This document shows positions 43,755 through 51,875 of a stretch of DNA of 54,791 nt, one piece after another. The stretch's first letter is position 1; every line of letters begins with the position of its first letter. Location: NCBI GenBank assembly GCA_011389745.1, contig JAABTQ010000020.1, positions 1-54,791 of the forward strand, in the 5' to 3' direction. The notes beneath the pieces are model-generated. The model was given only the letters and a program-made list of their open reading frames with translations. It ran no database searches and was not told where the DNA came from. The translations under genes were made by a program, and so were the position numbers. This stretch comes from Desulfobacteraceae bacterium. Its GTDB lineage: Bacteria > Desulfobacterota > Desulfobacteria > Desulfobacterales > SKZT01.

Positions 43755-44328
43755 AATATCGGCAATTAAATACATTTATGTTTTAAAACCGACCATGGGC
43801 TCAAGGGGGTTTACTCTTCTTGAACTTATTGTGGTTCTTCTCATAATCGGCCTGATGACGGCACTGGTTACTCCCCGGTTGGTAGGTTCACTCACCAAGA
43901 TGAACCTGAAAACCTCTGCTCAGAAAATAAGCTCTTCACTTCGCTATGCGCGAAGCCAGGCTGTTTCCGGGCAAATCATATTTTATGCCGTTTTAGACTT
44001 TGAAAGAAACGGCATGTTTATTAAAGCCGAAAAACCCCAGGATGATGAAGATTTATATTTAAAAGATGAAATCGAAGCCACGGAAACAGATAATACAAAA
44101 GATAGGGAGTACAGGACTGAATCTTACTTTCTTCCCGATGGTGTCAGGATTGAAAAAGCCATGACCTCCAATGACGAAATTGATTCCGGTTTATTCAACA
44201 TTCTGTTTTATCCGGCTGGAAACAGTAGCGGAGGAACCGTAGTTCTGATCGATGAAAAAGAACGCAGATTTCAAATCACTGTGGATTTTATCACAGGTAT
44301 TGTTAACCTTACGGAGCCTGATGATTAA
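43732..44328 (+). CDS. gspH: Minor pseudopilin GspH
   Basis: 198 residues from ATG 43732, with a class III leader ending MGSRG before FTLLELIVVLLIIGLMTAL; ATG 43795 would give a shorter, more usual leader of five residues. C-terminal GspH-like features include SLRYARSQAVSG and the FYPAGNSSGGTVVLID strand. It overlaps gspG by 23 bp if the longer start is used. It belongs to the pseudopilus tip group. Confidence 0.87.
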   Translation: MRILSAGKISAIKYIYVLKPTMGSRGFTLLELIVVLLIIGLMTALVTPRLVGSLTKMNLKTSAQKISSSLRYARSQAVSGQIIFYAVLDFERNGMFIKAEKPQDDEDLYLKDEIEATETDNTKDREYRTESYFLPDGVRIEKAMTSNDEIDSGLFNILFYPAGNSSGGTVVLIDEKERRFQITVDFITGIVNLTEPDD

Positions 44329-44791
44329 AGGCTTTTACAGGAAGAAAAATATTTTTCGCCGACTCAAATCACCCTGCGGTTTTACATTGATGGAAACGCT
44401 CGTAGCCATGATGATGCTGGCAATATCGCTTGTGGCGATTCTTCAGCTTTTTTCCGGCGGGCTAAAATCCGGCAAAATGGCTGACGATTATACTCGCGCA
44501 ATCTTTCATGCCAGGGAAAAAATGGAAGAGTACCTTTTGATAGAAAATTTTGAAGAGGGTACTTTTGAAGGAACATTCGATAATAATTACAGATGGCAAG
44601 TGGACATTATATTTGTTGAACCGGAAGATGAAGATGAAGAAGAAATTTCGCTGGTTGATCTTGTTTATCTGGATGTCTCAGTTTTCTGGCCGGTGGGAGG
44701 AAAAGAAAAGAAGTTTCAGATCCAGACCTTAAAGGTTACCGAAAAAAGACCGGACGAATCCGGTCTTTTCCTAAATCCCTTTAAACAATAA
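44321..44791 (+). CDS. gspI: Minor pseudopilin GspI
   Basis: 156 residues from ATG 44321, which overlaps the gspH stop by 8 bp and has GGAG close upstream. The leader ends PCG before FTLMETLVAMMMLAISLVAIL (Met4, Glu5). The rest is an acidic domain including a run of Glu/Asp at about residues 103-112. It probably forms the tip complex with GspJ and GspK. Confidence 0.88.
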   Translation: MIKGFYRKKNIFRRLKSPCGFTLMETLVAMMMLAISLVAILQLFSGGLKSGKMADDYTRAIFHAREKMEEYLLIENFEEGTFEGTFDNNYRWQVDIIFVEPEDEDEEEISLVDLVYLDVSVFWPVGGKEKKFQIQTLKVTEKRPDESGLFLNPFKQ

Positions 44792-44810
44792 TGATAGCTT
44801 GATATGATCT

Positions 44811-45563
44811 TTGAAAAAGTGTAAGGTACCTGCATATTTTTCTATTGAACTGGGTGATGGAGTGTGGCAAATACTGAGAAGAGAAAACAGCTTGAAGGTG
44901 AGCCGGAATGGAAAAATATTTTTCATCTTGAAAAACCGACAGGCATTTACACTGATCGAGTTAATTATATCCCTGACCATTATTGCGATAATTCTGGTCA
45001 TCATTTTTGGAGCTTTCAGAATCGGTATCCGTGCATGGGAGAAGGGTGAAAAGGATATTGATAAACAGCAACGCTACCGCATAGTTCTGGATCTTATCCA
45101 TCGACAGATAACATCCATAACTTATAAAAAAGCAAATATAGACGATAAAGAACAGCTTATCCTGAAGGGAGACTCTAAATCCTTTGAGTTTGCATCTCAT
45201 GTATCCCTGAAACCTGAAAATAAATTCGGGGTTGCTTATGTTAAGTATTTAGTAGTCGAGGGTGAAAACCAAAGAGAGAGACTTATCGCATATGAAAAAA
45301 ACATGGTCTTGTTCGATAAGGATTTTAAATTTAACGATATTGACCCTGATGCCTTTTTTGAGCTGATTCCCAATGCGTCATCCATTTCATTTGAGTATTT
45401 AAAACCACCGGAGTTGGGTTTGGAGGAAGATCCTGAATGGCAGGACACATGGGACCCTGAAAATGATCAGGGGTTGCCCCTGGCAGTCAAACTGAGCGTA
45501 ATTGATGAACCCGAAGCTACACCATTGTTAGTTATAGCACCTTTTTATCAGCAGGAGGAATAA
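44811..45563 (+). CDS. gspJ: Minor pseudopilin GspJ
   Basis: The pseudopilin signature is NRQAFTLIELIISLTIIAIILVIIFGAF, followed by the GspJ-type globular domain (RYRIVLDLIHRQI…, and PLAVKLSVID near the end). The start is unclear: the frame opens with TTG 44811; GTG 44862 and GTG 44898 give shorter leaders. No good Shine-Dalgarno decides. GspJ caps the pseudopilus with GspI and GspK. Confidence 0.87.
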   Translation: MKKCKVPAYFSIELGDGVWQILRRENSLKVSRNGKIFFILKNRQAFTLIELIISLTIIAIILVIIFGAFRIGIRAWEKGEKDIDKQQRYRIVLDLIHRQITSITYKKANIDDKEQLILKGDSKSFEFASHVSLKPENKFGVAYVKYLVVEGENQRERLIAYEKNMVLFDKDFKFNDIDPDAFFELIPNASSISFEYLKPPELGLEEDPEWQDTWDPENDQGLPLAVKLSVIDEPEATPLLVIAPFYQQEE

Positions 45564-45583
45564 AACTGAAACGCCTTCAGGTA

Positions 45584-46702
45584 TTGCATGTTCAAAGCCG
45601 TTCCACGCCATCCTCTGTCTTCCAAAGCAGAGTGTCAACGCCCCTGCTTTGGCAAAAATGGCCGAAGGGGAATTCGCTCAATGAGCACGGAGTCGCATTG
45701 TTGTTGACTATTTGGGTACTGGCACTTTTGTCTGTAATTGTCGGTGAATTTTGCCATGCAATGCGAACCGAGGTCAACATTACCCGGAACTTTAAAGAAA
45801 AAACAGAAGCCTATTATGTCGCCAGGGCTGGTCTAATGCAGGCAGTCTCCGAATTAATCAGGATTGAAACCACACCGCCTTTATTGGTATCTGTCGAAGA
45901 AACCCAAACATCAGATGATGAAGAAAAAATTGAATGGAGAATTAATGTTCCAATCAGCGATATTGCTTTTGGAACAGGTTCTTTTTCAGTAAAGATCGAA
46001 AATGAAGCCGGAAAAATCAACATAAACAGAGCTGACCAAAACCTTCTGCGAATGATGTTAAACGGTTTTGAGCTTGATGACAACGATAAAGAAATCATTG
46101 TGGATTCTATTTTGGATTGGCGGGATAAAGATGATCTTCGTCGTATGCATGGAGCTGAAGATGAATATTATCAATCCCTTGCCGAACCTTATTATGCCAA
46201 AAACGATGACTTTGAATCCGTAGAAGAATTATTGCTGGTAAGAGGGATCACACCGGAAATTTTTCATGATGGACTCAAGGATATTGTTACGGTTTATGCG
46301 GAAAAAATGGGTGGCACGCCTGTTCAAACTCGAAGACAACGGGTAGCCAGACGCAAGAGCGGTTTTTCATACGACAAAATCAATATTAACTATGCTTCAC
46401 CGGCCATGCTCAGGGCTCTTCCTCAAATGACCGAAGATCTGGTACGGGAGATCATGATATTCAGAAAAGAAAAAGACTTGATTATGCCGGATGTTCTCGA
46501 AATAGTCGGCGCTGGAGCATATACTGAAATGGCTCCGTTTATAACCACTTCAAGGGAATCTAAATCTCCTTTTTTTACAATTAGTTCGGAGGGTAAATCC
46601 CAACAAGAAGGCCTTGTAACCCATCGCATTGATGTCATATTAAAAATAGAGACCCGTTCTGGAAAAAAATATAAGATCTTAAAATGGAACGATCTGGGAT
46701 AA
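45584..46702 (+). CDS. gspK: Minor pseudopilin GspK
   Basis: 372 residues. A hydrophobic stretch (GVALLLTIWVLALLSVIVGEF) is preceded by an unusually long leader; the family domain has VARAGLMQAV, NEAGKININRADQ and VDSILDWRDKDDLRRMHGAEDEYY, with a later helix-hairpin-helix-like ININYASPAMLRALP. The first listed start is TTG 45584, but the strong GGAGG at 45554-45558 is 8 bases ahead of an in-frame CTG at 45566, so CTG may be used. It lies just after gspJ. Confidence 0.91.
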   Translation: MHVQSRSTPSSVFQSRVSTPLLWQKWPKGNSLNEHGVALLLTIWVLALLSVIVGEFCHAMRTEVNITRNFKEKTEAYYVARAGLMQAVSELIRIETTPPLLVSVEETQTSDDEEKIEWRINVPISDIAFGTGSFSVKIENEAGKININRADQNLLRMMLNGFELDDNDKEIIVDSILDWRDKDDLRRMHGAEDEYYQSLAEPYYAKNDDFESVEELLLVRGITPEIFHDGLKDIVTVYAEKMGGTPVQTRRQRVARRKSGFSYDKININYASPAMLRALPQMTEDLVREIMIFRKEKDLIMPDVLEIVGAGAYTEMAPFITTSRESKSPFFTISSEGKSQQEGLVTHRIDVILKIETRSGKKYKILKWNDLG

Positions 46703-46726
46703 TATAGTACGGAGGTATTAACAACA

Positions 46727-48118
46727 TTGCTTTTTCAATCCGGTTTAGGAATATTTATTCATGAGGATCGCCTTTCAGTTGTTTATTTGAAAAGTTCATT
46801 CAACACCATTAAGGTTGAAAATCAGGCCGATTATTCTCTTGATTCCAATAAGCCTTTCAAAGAAAGAATGCTTATTTGTGCTGATTTGATCCATAATTTC
46901 ATCAAATCAAATAATGTAGAATCATCGGATATATTTCTCGGAATACCTCGGGAATCGGTAATTTTAAAGGATCTTGAACTTCCATTGGCCGTAAAGGAAA
47001 ACTTAAGATCAACTTTGGAGTATAAAATAGAAACCTATGTACCCCTGAAAGTTGAGAATATATACTTTGATTATCAGATCATTGAAGAGGATAAGCAGCA
47101 CAATCATCTGAAAATATTGTTGGTGGTTGTGCAAAAGGATATCCTGGACGTCTATTTCAGGGTAAAAGATCGATTGGGAATAGGACTTACAGGAATCAGC
47201 ATCGACTCTACCGCATATGTTAATTATCTGGCCTATCATCCCGTTACATCCCAGGAGTCCAATTATGTTTTTGTTTATGAAACAGGTCGAAGAATCGGCT
47301 CAATGCTTCATTTTGGGGTCGTCATAAACAAAATGCTGCAATATTCACGTTCGGTTTCTATTTCCGGAGAAAACGATATTGCCGGGGCTCTTTCAAAAGA
47401 GTTAAGACCTGTAAAGGAATTTTTTGCCAATAATCCGGATACTGTTAAACTTTTTTACATGTCTGATTCCGATGAGAAAACGTTTTTATCTCACCTGGAG
47501 GTCCATGAGGAATTTCAAATCCAAATTCCGGATCCGGTCCTGGTAGGAATTGCTAACTCATCAATGATACCCGCCATGGGCCTGGCATTGGAAAGTGTCA
47601 AAAAAGTCCCCATGCAGATCAATCTTCTTCCGGTCCCCCTTCGAAAAAGGCCTAGTCGAAAAGTATATTACATAATGTTTGCCTTGATCGGTCTCTTTAT
47701 CATTTCAGGCATTACCTGGGGGGGAAGCAAAATCATGCGTCAAAGCATGGTTTTAAATCACCTGAATGCTGAAACCGAACGATTGGCCGCTGAGGTTAAG
47801 GATATTGACAGCATCAAAAACAATATCAAAGATCTCGAGATTCGAATTGAATACCTGGACAAGATGGGGCGGGGGCGTGTTCCTCTTATCGAAGTATTAA
47901 AGGAAGTTACCGAAAGAATACCCGAAACAGCCTGGCTTCAGGATTTCAATTATGATGAAAAAGGTGTTCAAATTTATGGTTATGCCGATTCTGCTTCTGA
48001 TTTGATCTCGCTGTTGGAGGCCTCCCCACTTTTGAGTGAAGTGGTTTTTTTGGCTACCATAACCAGAGGCCAGGATGGTAAAGAGAGGTTTCGAATAGGG
48101 TTTAAAATTAATACTTAA
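46727..48118 (+). CDS. gspL: Type II secretion platform protein GspL (PilM/PilN-like)
   Basis: 463 residues, TTG start 11 bases after a GGAGG. The N-terminal 300 residues look like an actin-like PilM/GspL cytoplasmic domain (GLGIFIHEDRLSVVYLK, ILKDLELPLAVKENLRSTLEYKIETYVPL); one helix (VYYIMFALIGLFIISGITW) follows, then a PilN-like periplasmic region (VPLIEVLKEVTERIPETAWLQDF). The protein links GspE to GspM and the pseudopilus base. Confidence 0.9.
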   Translation: MLFQSGLGIFIHEDRLSVVYLKSSFNTIKVENQADYSLDSNKPFKERMLICADLIHNFIKSNNVESSDIFLGIPRESVILKDLELPLAVKENLRSTLEYKIETYVPLKVENIYFDYQIIEEDKQHNHLKILLVVVQKDILDVYFRVKDRLGIGLTGISIDSTAYVNYLAYHPVTSQESNYVFVYETGRRIGSMLHFGVVINKMLQYSRSVSISGENDIAGALSKELRPVKEFFANNPDTVKLFYMSDSDEKTFLSHLEVHEEFQIQIPDPVLVGIANSSMIPAMGLALESVKKVPMQINLLPVPLRKRPSRKVYYIMFALIGLFIISGITWGGSKIMRQSMVLNHLNAETERLAAEVKDIDSIKNNIKDLEIRIEYLDKMGRGRVPLIEVLKEVTERIPETAWLQDFNYDEKGVQIYGYADSASDLISLLEASPLLSEVVFLATITRGQDGKERFRIGFKINT

Positions 48119-48136
48119 TGGCATTTACTGAGTAAT

Positions 48137-48706
48137 ATGGTACCATTTTCAATTAGATTGAACAGACAAAAAAAAATATTACTGGTGATCGGCGCTGTTA
48201 TTCTTTTTATCGGCGTTATTTATCGTTTTTTTCCTTTTTTAGAAAATATTGAATCTTTGGAAAATGAAATTTTACTGAAGGAAAAAAATTTAACCAAATA
48301 TCACCAGATGGTCCGAGAACGAAATAATCTGGAAGCCAAACTGGAATCCTTGAACCAAATCATTGAAAATGCCGAAAGCGGATTGCTTGAGGGAAAAACT
48401 CCGGCACTAGCAGCGGTCGATGTTCAAAATATACTTAAGGAGATTACCGACAAAAGTGATATGGAAGTTTTGACCATGCGTGTAATGAAGCCGGAGGATA
48501 AAGAAGAAGATGTATATATTATTATTCCGGTGCAAATTACCATTCGATGCTCAGTTCGGCAGCTTAAGGAAGTTATATACCAGATAGAATCTTCCTCAAG
48601 GTTGTTAAAGGTTAGTGATTGCAGAGTCAGAGTGATACGTGGCAGAGTGGAAGGCCAGGTGCAGGCAACACTGACTGTCCAGGGTTTTATGAACAAATAT
48701 GACTGA
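48137..48706 (+). CDS. gspM: Type II secretion protein GspM (PilO-like)
   Basis: 189 residues: a short cytoplasmic tail, one helix (ILLVIGAVILFIGVIYRFF), a coiled-coil (ESLENEILLKEKNLTKYHQM and on) and a ferredoxin-like periplasmic domain (VQITIRCSVRQLKEVIYQIE). It fits GspM/PilO in position and layout and probably pairs with GspL. Confidence 0.86.
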   Translation: MVPFSIRLNRQKKILLVIGAVILFIGVIYRFFPFLENIESLENEILLKEKNLTKYHQMVRERNNLEAKLESLNQIIENAESGLLEGKTPALAAVDVQNILKEITDKSDMEVLTMRVMKPEDKEEDVYIIIPVQITIRCSVRQLKEVIYQIESSSRLLKVSDCRVRVIRGRVEGQVQATLTVQGFMNKYD

Positions 48707-48718
48707 TGGTGATAATAT

Positions 48719-49525
48719 ATGTTATCGAAATTATGGTTTATTAATATCTTATTAGTGGCAGGTGTTATCTTTTTTGCCGTTAAAACCTTTGATGTATGGG
48801 TTAAGCAGCAAAAACAATACCCCGAACCGATTCCTCATACAAGACAAGAGATTCAGCAGGAAAAACAGTTTGCAAAACGGAGTGTTCCTCCGGAGTCTTC
48901 TTACCGGACAATTGCTGATAAAAATCTTTTTTCGGAAGATAGAAAAGAATATCTTCCACTTACCATAGACCCTGAACTTGAGTCGACATTAGAACATGAA
49001 ACCGAGATTAAACCCTTTGATGGTTTTGGAAAAAATGTCACGTTATATGGAGTAATGATATGGGATGATATCAAAAAAGCTTTAATCACCAACCCCGATA
49101 GAAAAACCGGAGAGCCCCAGGACATCTGGGTCCAGAAAGGTGACACCCTGTTAGAAATCAGGAGACAGAACAGAGTTGCAACTTTAAAAGTAGATGAAAT
49201 TTTAAATGATCGTATTTTAGTCAGGGATGAATCTTCTAAATATGAAATTCTTCTTTATGATAAAGAAAAAGCCAGGAAAAGAGAGATGATCAAAATGGAT
49301 GAAGCCCCAGAAGTGATTACTCCCAGTGATATACCCAGTGCAGCCTCACGAACAAGGCAGGTCCGGCCTCAAAAGAGAGGGGTTCCACCAAACACACCAG
49401 ATACACCATTTACACCAGATACACCAAACAACATGGCTCCGGAATCGCAAAATGAAGAGACCGAAGAGCCTCAGTATGAAATTATTAATACTCCATTTGG
49501 TGAGATCAAGCGGAGGATAAATTAA
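48719..49525 (+). CDS. gspC: Type II secretion protein GspC-like
   Basis: 268 residues: one N-terminal helix (LWFINILLVAGVIFFAVKTF), a linker, and a homology-region domain (NVTLYGVMIWDDIKKALI…VQKGDTLLEIRR…ILNDRILV) as in GspC, which bridges the inner-membrane platform to the secretin. No PDZ domain is seen; instead a Pro/Thr/Asp-rich tail with an 18-bp repeat. Position directly before gspD agrees. Confidence 0.86.
   Translation: MLSKLWFINILLVAGVIFFAVKTFDVWVKQQKQYPEPIPHTRQEIQQEKQFAKRSVPPESSYRTIADKNLFSEDRKEYLPLTIDPELESTLEHETEIKPFDGFGKNVTLYGVMIWDDIKKALITNPDRKTGEPQDIWVQKGDTLLEIRRQNRVATLKVDEILNDRILVRDESSKYEILLYDKEKARKREMIKMDEAPEVITPSDIPSAASRTRQVRPQKRGVPPNTPDTPFTPDTPNNMAPESQNEETEEPQYEIINTPFGEIKRRIN
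49394..49426 (+). repeat. 15-bp direct repeat in the gspC tail
   Basis: ACACCAGATACACCA occurs at 49394-49408 and 49412-49426 (18-bp period), encoding repeated TPDTP units in the C-terminal linker. Length variation between strains is likely. Confidence 0.85.
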
Positions 49526-49529
49526 CGCC

Positions 49530-51857
49530 ATGAAACGTAGCCGCATAATTCACAGTCCTATTTGCATTTTCCTGTTTTTTTTCTTATTTGTACAGTTCGG
49601 ATGCGCATCCGGAAAACCCATTGTTCAGGAGGTAGCCACAAATGGACCAGTTGGGCCGAAAGCAAATACTGTTCCTGAAGACTATCCCATTGAAGCTTCC
49701 GAGGTTGTATCTCAGGAGGATTTAATTTCCTCACCGTTTGGAAACATTCCCATCAAAAAGAGCACCGAATCTCTTACAGAGTCATCGGCTTTCAAAATTC
49801 CTGAAACTCCGGTTCCTGAAAAACCTGTCAAAATGCAGTCAGAATGGAACATTAACGAACACAGTACCCATGCTCAGGCAACTCAGGGCTTTTCTAATCC
49901 CATTGTCCCCCAAACAATTGAGCAACAACCACCTTTGGAATCCCTTGAAAAAAATAATCCCGATAAAAATGAGTCTTCCTCGAATCGAGGCGATGTCGTT
50001 TTAAACTTTGATAACGCAGATCTCTATGAAGTTATTCGAACAATAGGAGAAATTTTACAGCTAAACTATATCGTAGATCCTAATGTCAGAGGGCGTGTGA
50101 CCATAAATACCGCGGGTCGATTAAGCAGGGATGAGCTTTTTCCCGTATTTTTTCAAATCCTTGAAGCAAACGGACTAACTGCCGTAAAAGAGGGAAATTT
50201 ATATAAAATCATCAGAATGAAGGAAGCCACACAATTTCCACTGTCAACCCGCATGGGGGGGCAGGGTACCGTAGTCCCGCCCGGAGAAAGAATGGTGATT
50301 CAGATCATTCCGTTGCGTTATATATCCAGCCAGGAAATGACCAGGCTTATTACCCCTTTTGTAACTGCCGGCGGAACTATCGTTTCCCATATAGACTCCA
50401 ATACCCTTCTGGTGGTGGATAAAGCGTCAAATATTGAAAAGATTTTAAGGTTGACCGATGTTTTCGATATCGATTTATTTAAAAATACCGGTCACCGATT
50501 TTTCAGGTTACGGTACGTGGATGCGGAAGAGGCCGGCAAAAGCGTCAATGAAATCATCGCTTCTTATGCCGGCACGGCAAAGGAAGATATCAAGCTGATT
50601 CCTTTAAAAAGAATAAACTCTTTGCTTCTCATCAGCAAACAACCCAATATATTTTCATTGGTGCAGTCGTTTGTGCGGGAATTGGATGTTCCTATTGAAG
50701 ACGACCAACCGAGAATCTACGTTTATGCCGTGAAAAATGGAACTGCGGCTGAGCTTTCAACACTATTGAATTCTATTTTTTCCGAAACTTCCACCGACAA
50801 AACTAAGAAACCGGTTGTTGAAGAACCGGAACGACCTGGATACAGGACCACAGCTGCACCGGAACTTTTTCCTGAAACGACATCAAGACAGGAAAAAGTA
50901 ACAGCCATACCGGGTGAACGCATATCTGCCGAGGGATCAGGAACCCTGAAGGGTGATATCAAGATTACACCTGATGAAATCCGAAATTCATTGATTATCG
51001 AATCCACTCCCAGGGATTACAGAATTATTGAAATGATTCTCAGCAGTATCGATGTACTCCCCAGGCAGGTATTAATTGAGGTAACCATTGCCGAAATCGC
51101 TTTGGATTCTTCCACCGCACTTGGTATTGAATGGCGATTTGACAGGGGAACTGACTTTGTTTCGGGACTCCAAACCGGTGCTACTTTAGGAAGCACGGGA
51201 ATAAATTTTTCATACGCCATTTTGGATGAGGCCAAAAGATGGATGGGAACCGTTTCCGCCCTGGCTGAAAAGGGAAAGGTTAATATTTTGTCGTCTCCGT
51301 CTGTTTTGGCTTCAGACAGCAAAGAAGCAAGAATTGATGTTACAACAGAAGTGCCTGTCGCCACCTCGATTTATACCTATGACGGTGACAGAACTGATAA
51401 TCTTCTGGAGACAAGCATTCAATACCGCAATACCGGAGTCATTTTGTCAGTAACTCCTCACATCAATGAATTCGGCCTTGTCAGCATGGATGTGAACCAG
51501 GAAGTCAGCGAGCAGGCCGGACTTGTAAACGTAGGCCTTGTAGAACAGCGACCCTCCTTTTTTAAAAGAAGTGTCAATACCACCCTGACGGTTAAAAACG
51601 GGCAGACTATTGTTATCGGGGGGTTGATTCGTGAAACCACAGAGGACCGCTCCTCCGGTATTCCTTGTATCGGTGATGTGCCGGTACTTTCATATGTTTT
51701 CGGGACAAAATCACAGGGCACGGAGAAGACGGAGTTGATTATTTTTATTACACCCAAAGTGATTGCTTCACTTGAGGATGTGGACATTGTTTCCGAAGAA
51801 TTTAGAAACAGGATCGGATATGATTTAGAAAATTTTAAAAGCCCCGGGTCACGGTAA
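49530..51857 (+). CDS. gspD: Type II secretion secretin GspD
   Basis: 775 residues; the outer-membrane channel. A lipoprotein signal with lipobox VQFGC (Cys about 25) is followed by a Pro-rich linker, an N0 domain (VVLNFDNADLYEVIRTIGEIL), N1-N3 repeats (VIQIIPLRYISSQEMTRLI…, HRFFRLRYVDAEEAGKSV…) and the secretin core (VLIEVTIAEIALDSS, VNILSSPSVLASDSKEARI, TVKNGQTIVIGGLIRETT, FGTKSQGTEKTELIIFITPKVI). It ends the gsp operon. A lipoprotein secretin may not need a separate GspS pilotin. Confidence 0.97.
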   Translation: MKRSRIIHSPICIFLFFFLFVQFGCASGKPIVQEVATNGPVGPKANTVPEDYPIEASEVVSQEDLISSPFGNIPIKKSTESLTESSAFKIPETPVPEKPVKMQSEWNINEHSTHAQATQGFSNPIVPQTIEQQPPLESLEKNNPDKNESSSNRGDVVLNFDNADLYEVIRTIGEILQLNYIVDPNVRGRVTINTAGRLSRDELFPVFFQILEANGLTAVKEGNLYKIIRMKEATQFPLSTRMGGQGTVVPPGERMVIQIIPLRYISSQEMTRLITPFVTAGGTIVSHIDSNTLLVVDKASNIEKILRLTDVFDIDLFKNTGHRFFRLRYVDAEEAGKSVNEIIASYAGTAKEDIKLIPLKRINSLLLISKQPNIFSLVQSFVRELDVPIEDDQPRIYVYAVKNGTAAELSTLLNSIFSETSTDKTKKPVVEEPERPGYRTTAAPELFPETTSRQEKVTAIPGERISAEGSGTLKGDIKITPDEIRNSLIIESTPRDYRIIEMILSSIDVLPRQVLIEVTIAEIALDSSTALGIEWRFDRGTDFVSGLQTGATLGSTGINFSYAILDEAKRWMGTVSALAEKGKVNILSSPSVLASDSKEARIDVTTEVPVATSIYTYDGDRTDNLLETSIQYRNTGVILSVTPHINEFGLVSMDVNQEVSEQAGLVNVGLVEQRPSFFKRSVNTTLTVKNGQTIVIGGLIRETTEDRSSGIPCIGDVPVLSYVFGTKSQGTEKTELIIFITPKVIASLEDVDIVSEEFRNRIGYDLENFKSPGSR

Positions 51858-51875
51858 ATTTAAGTAAAAGAGGAA

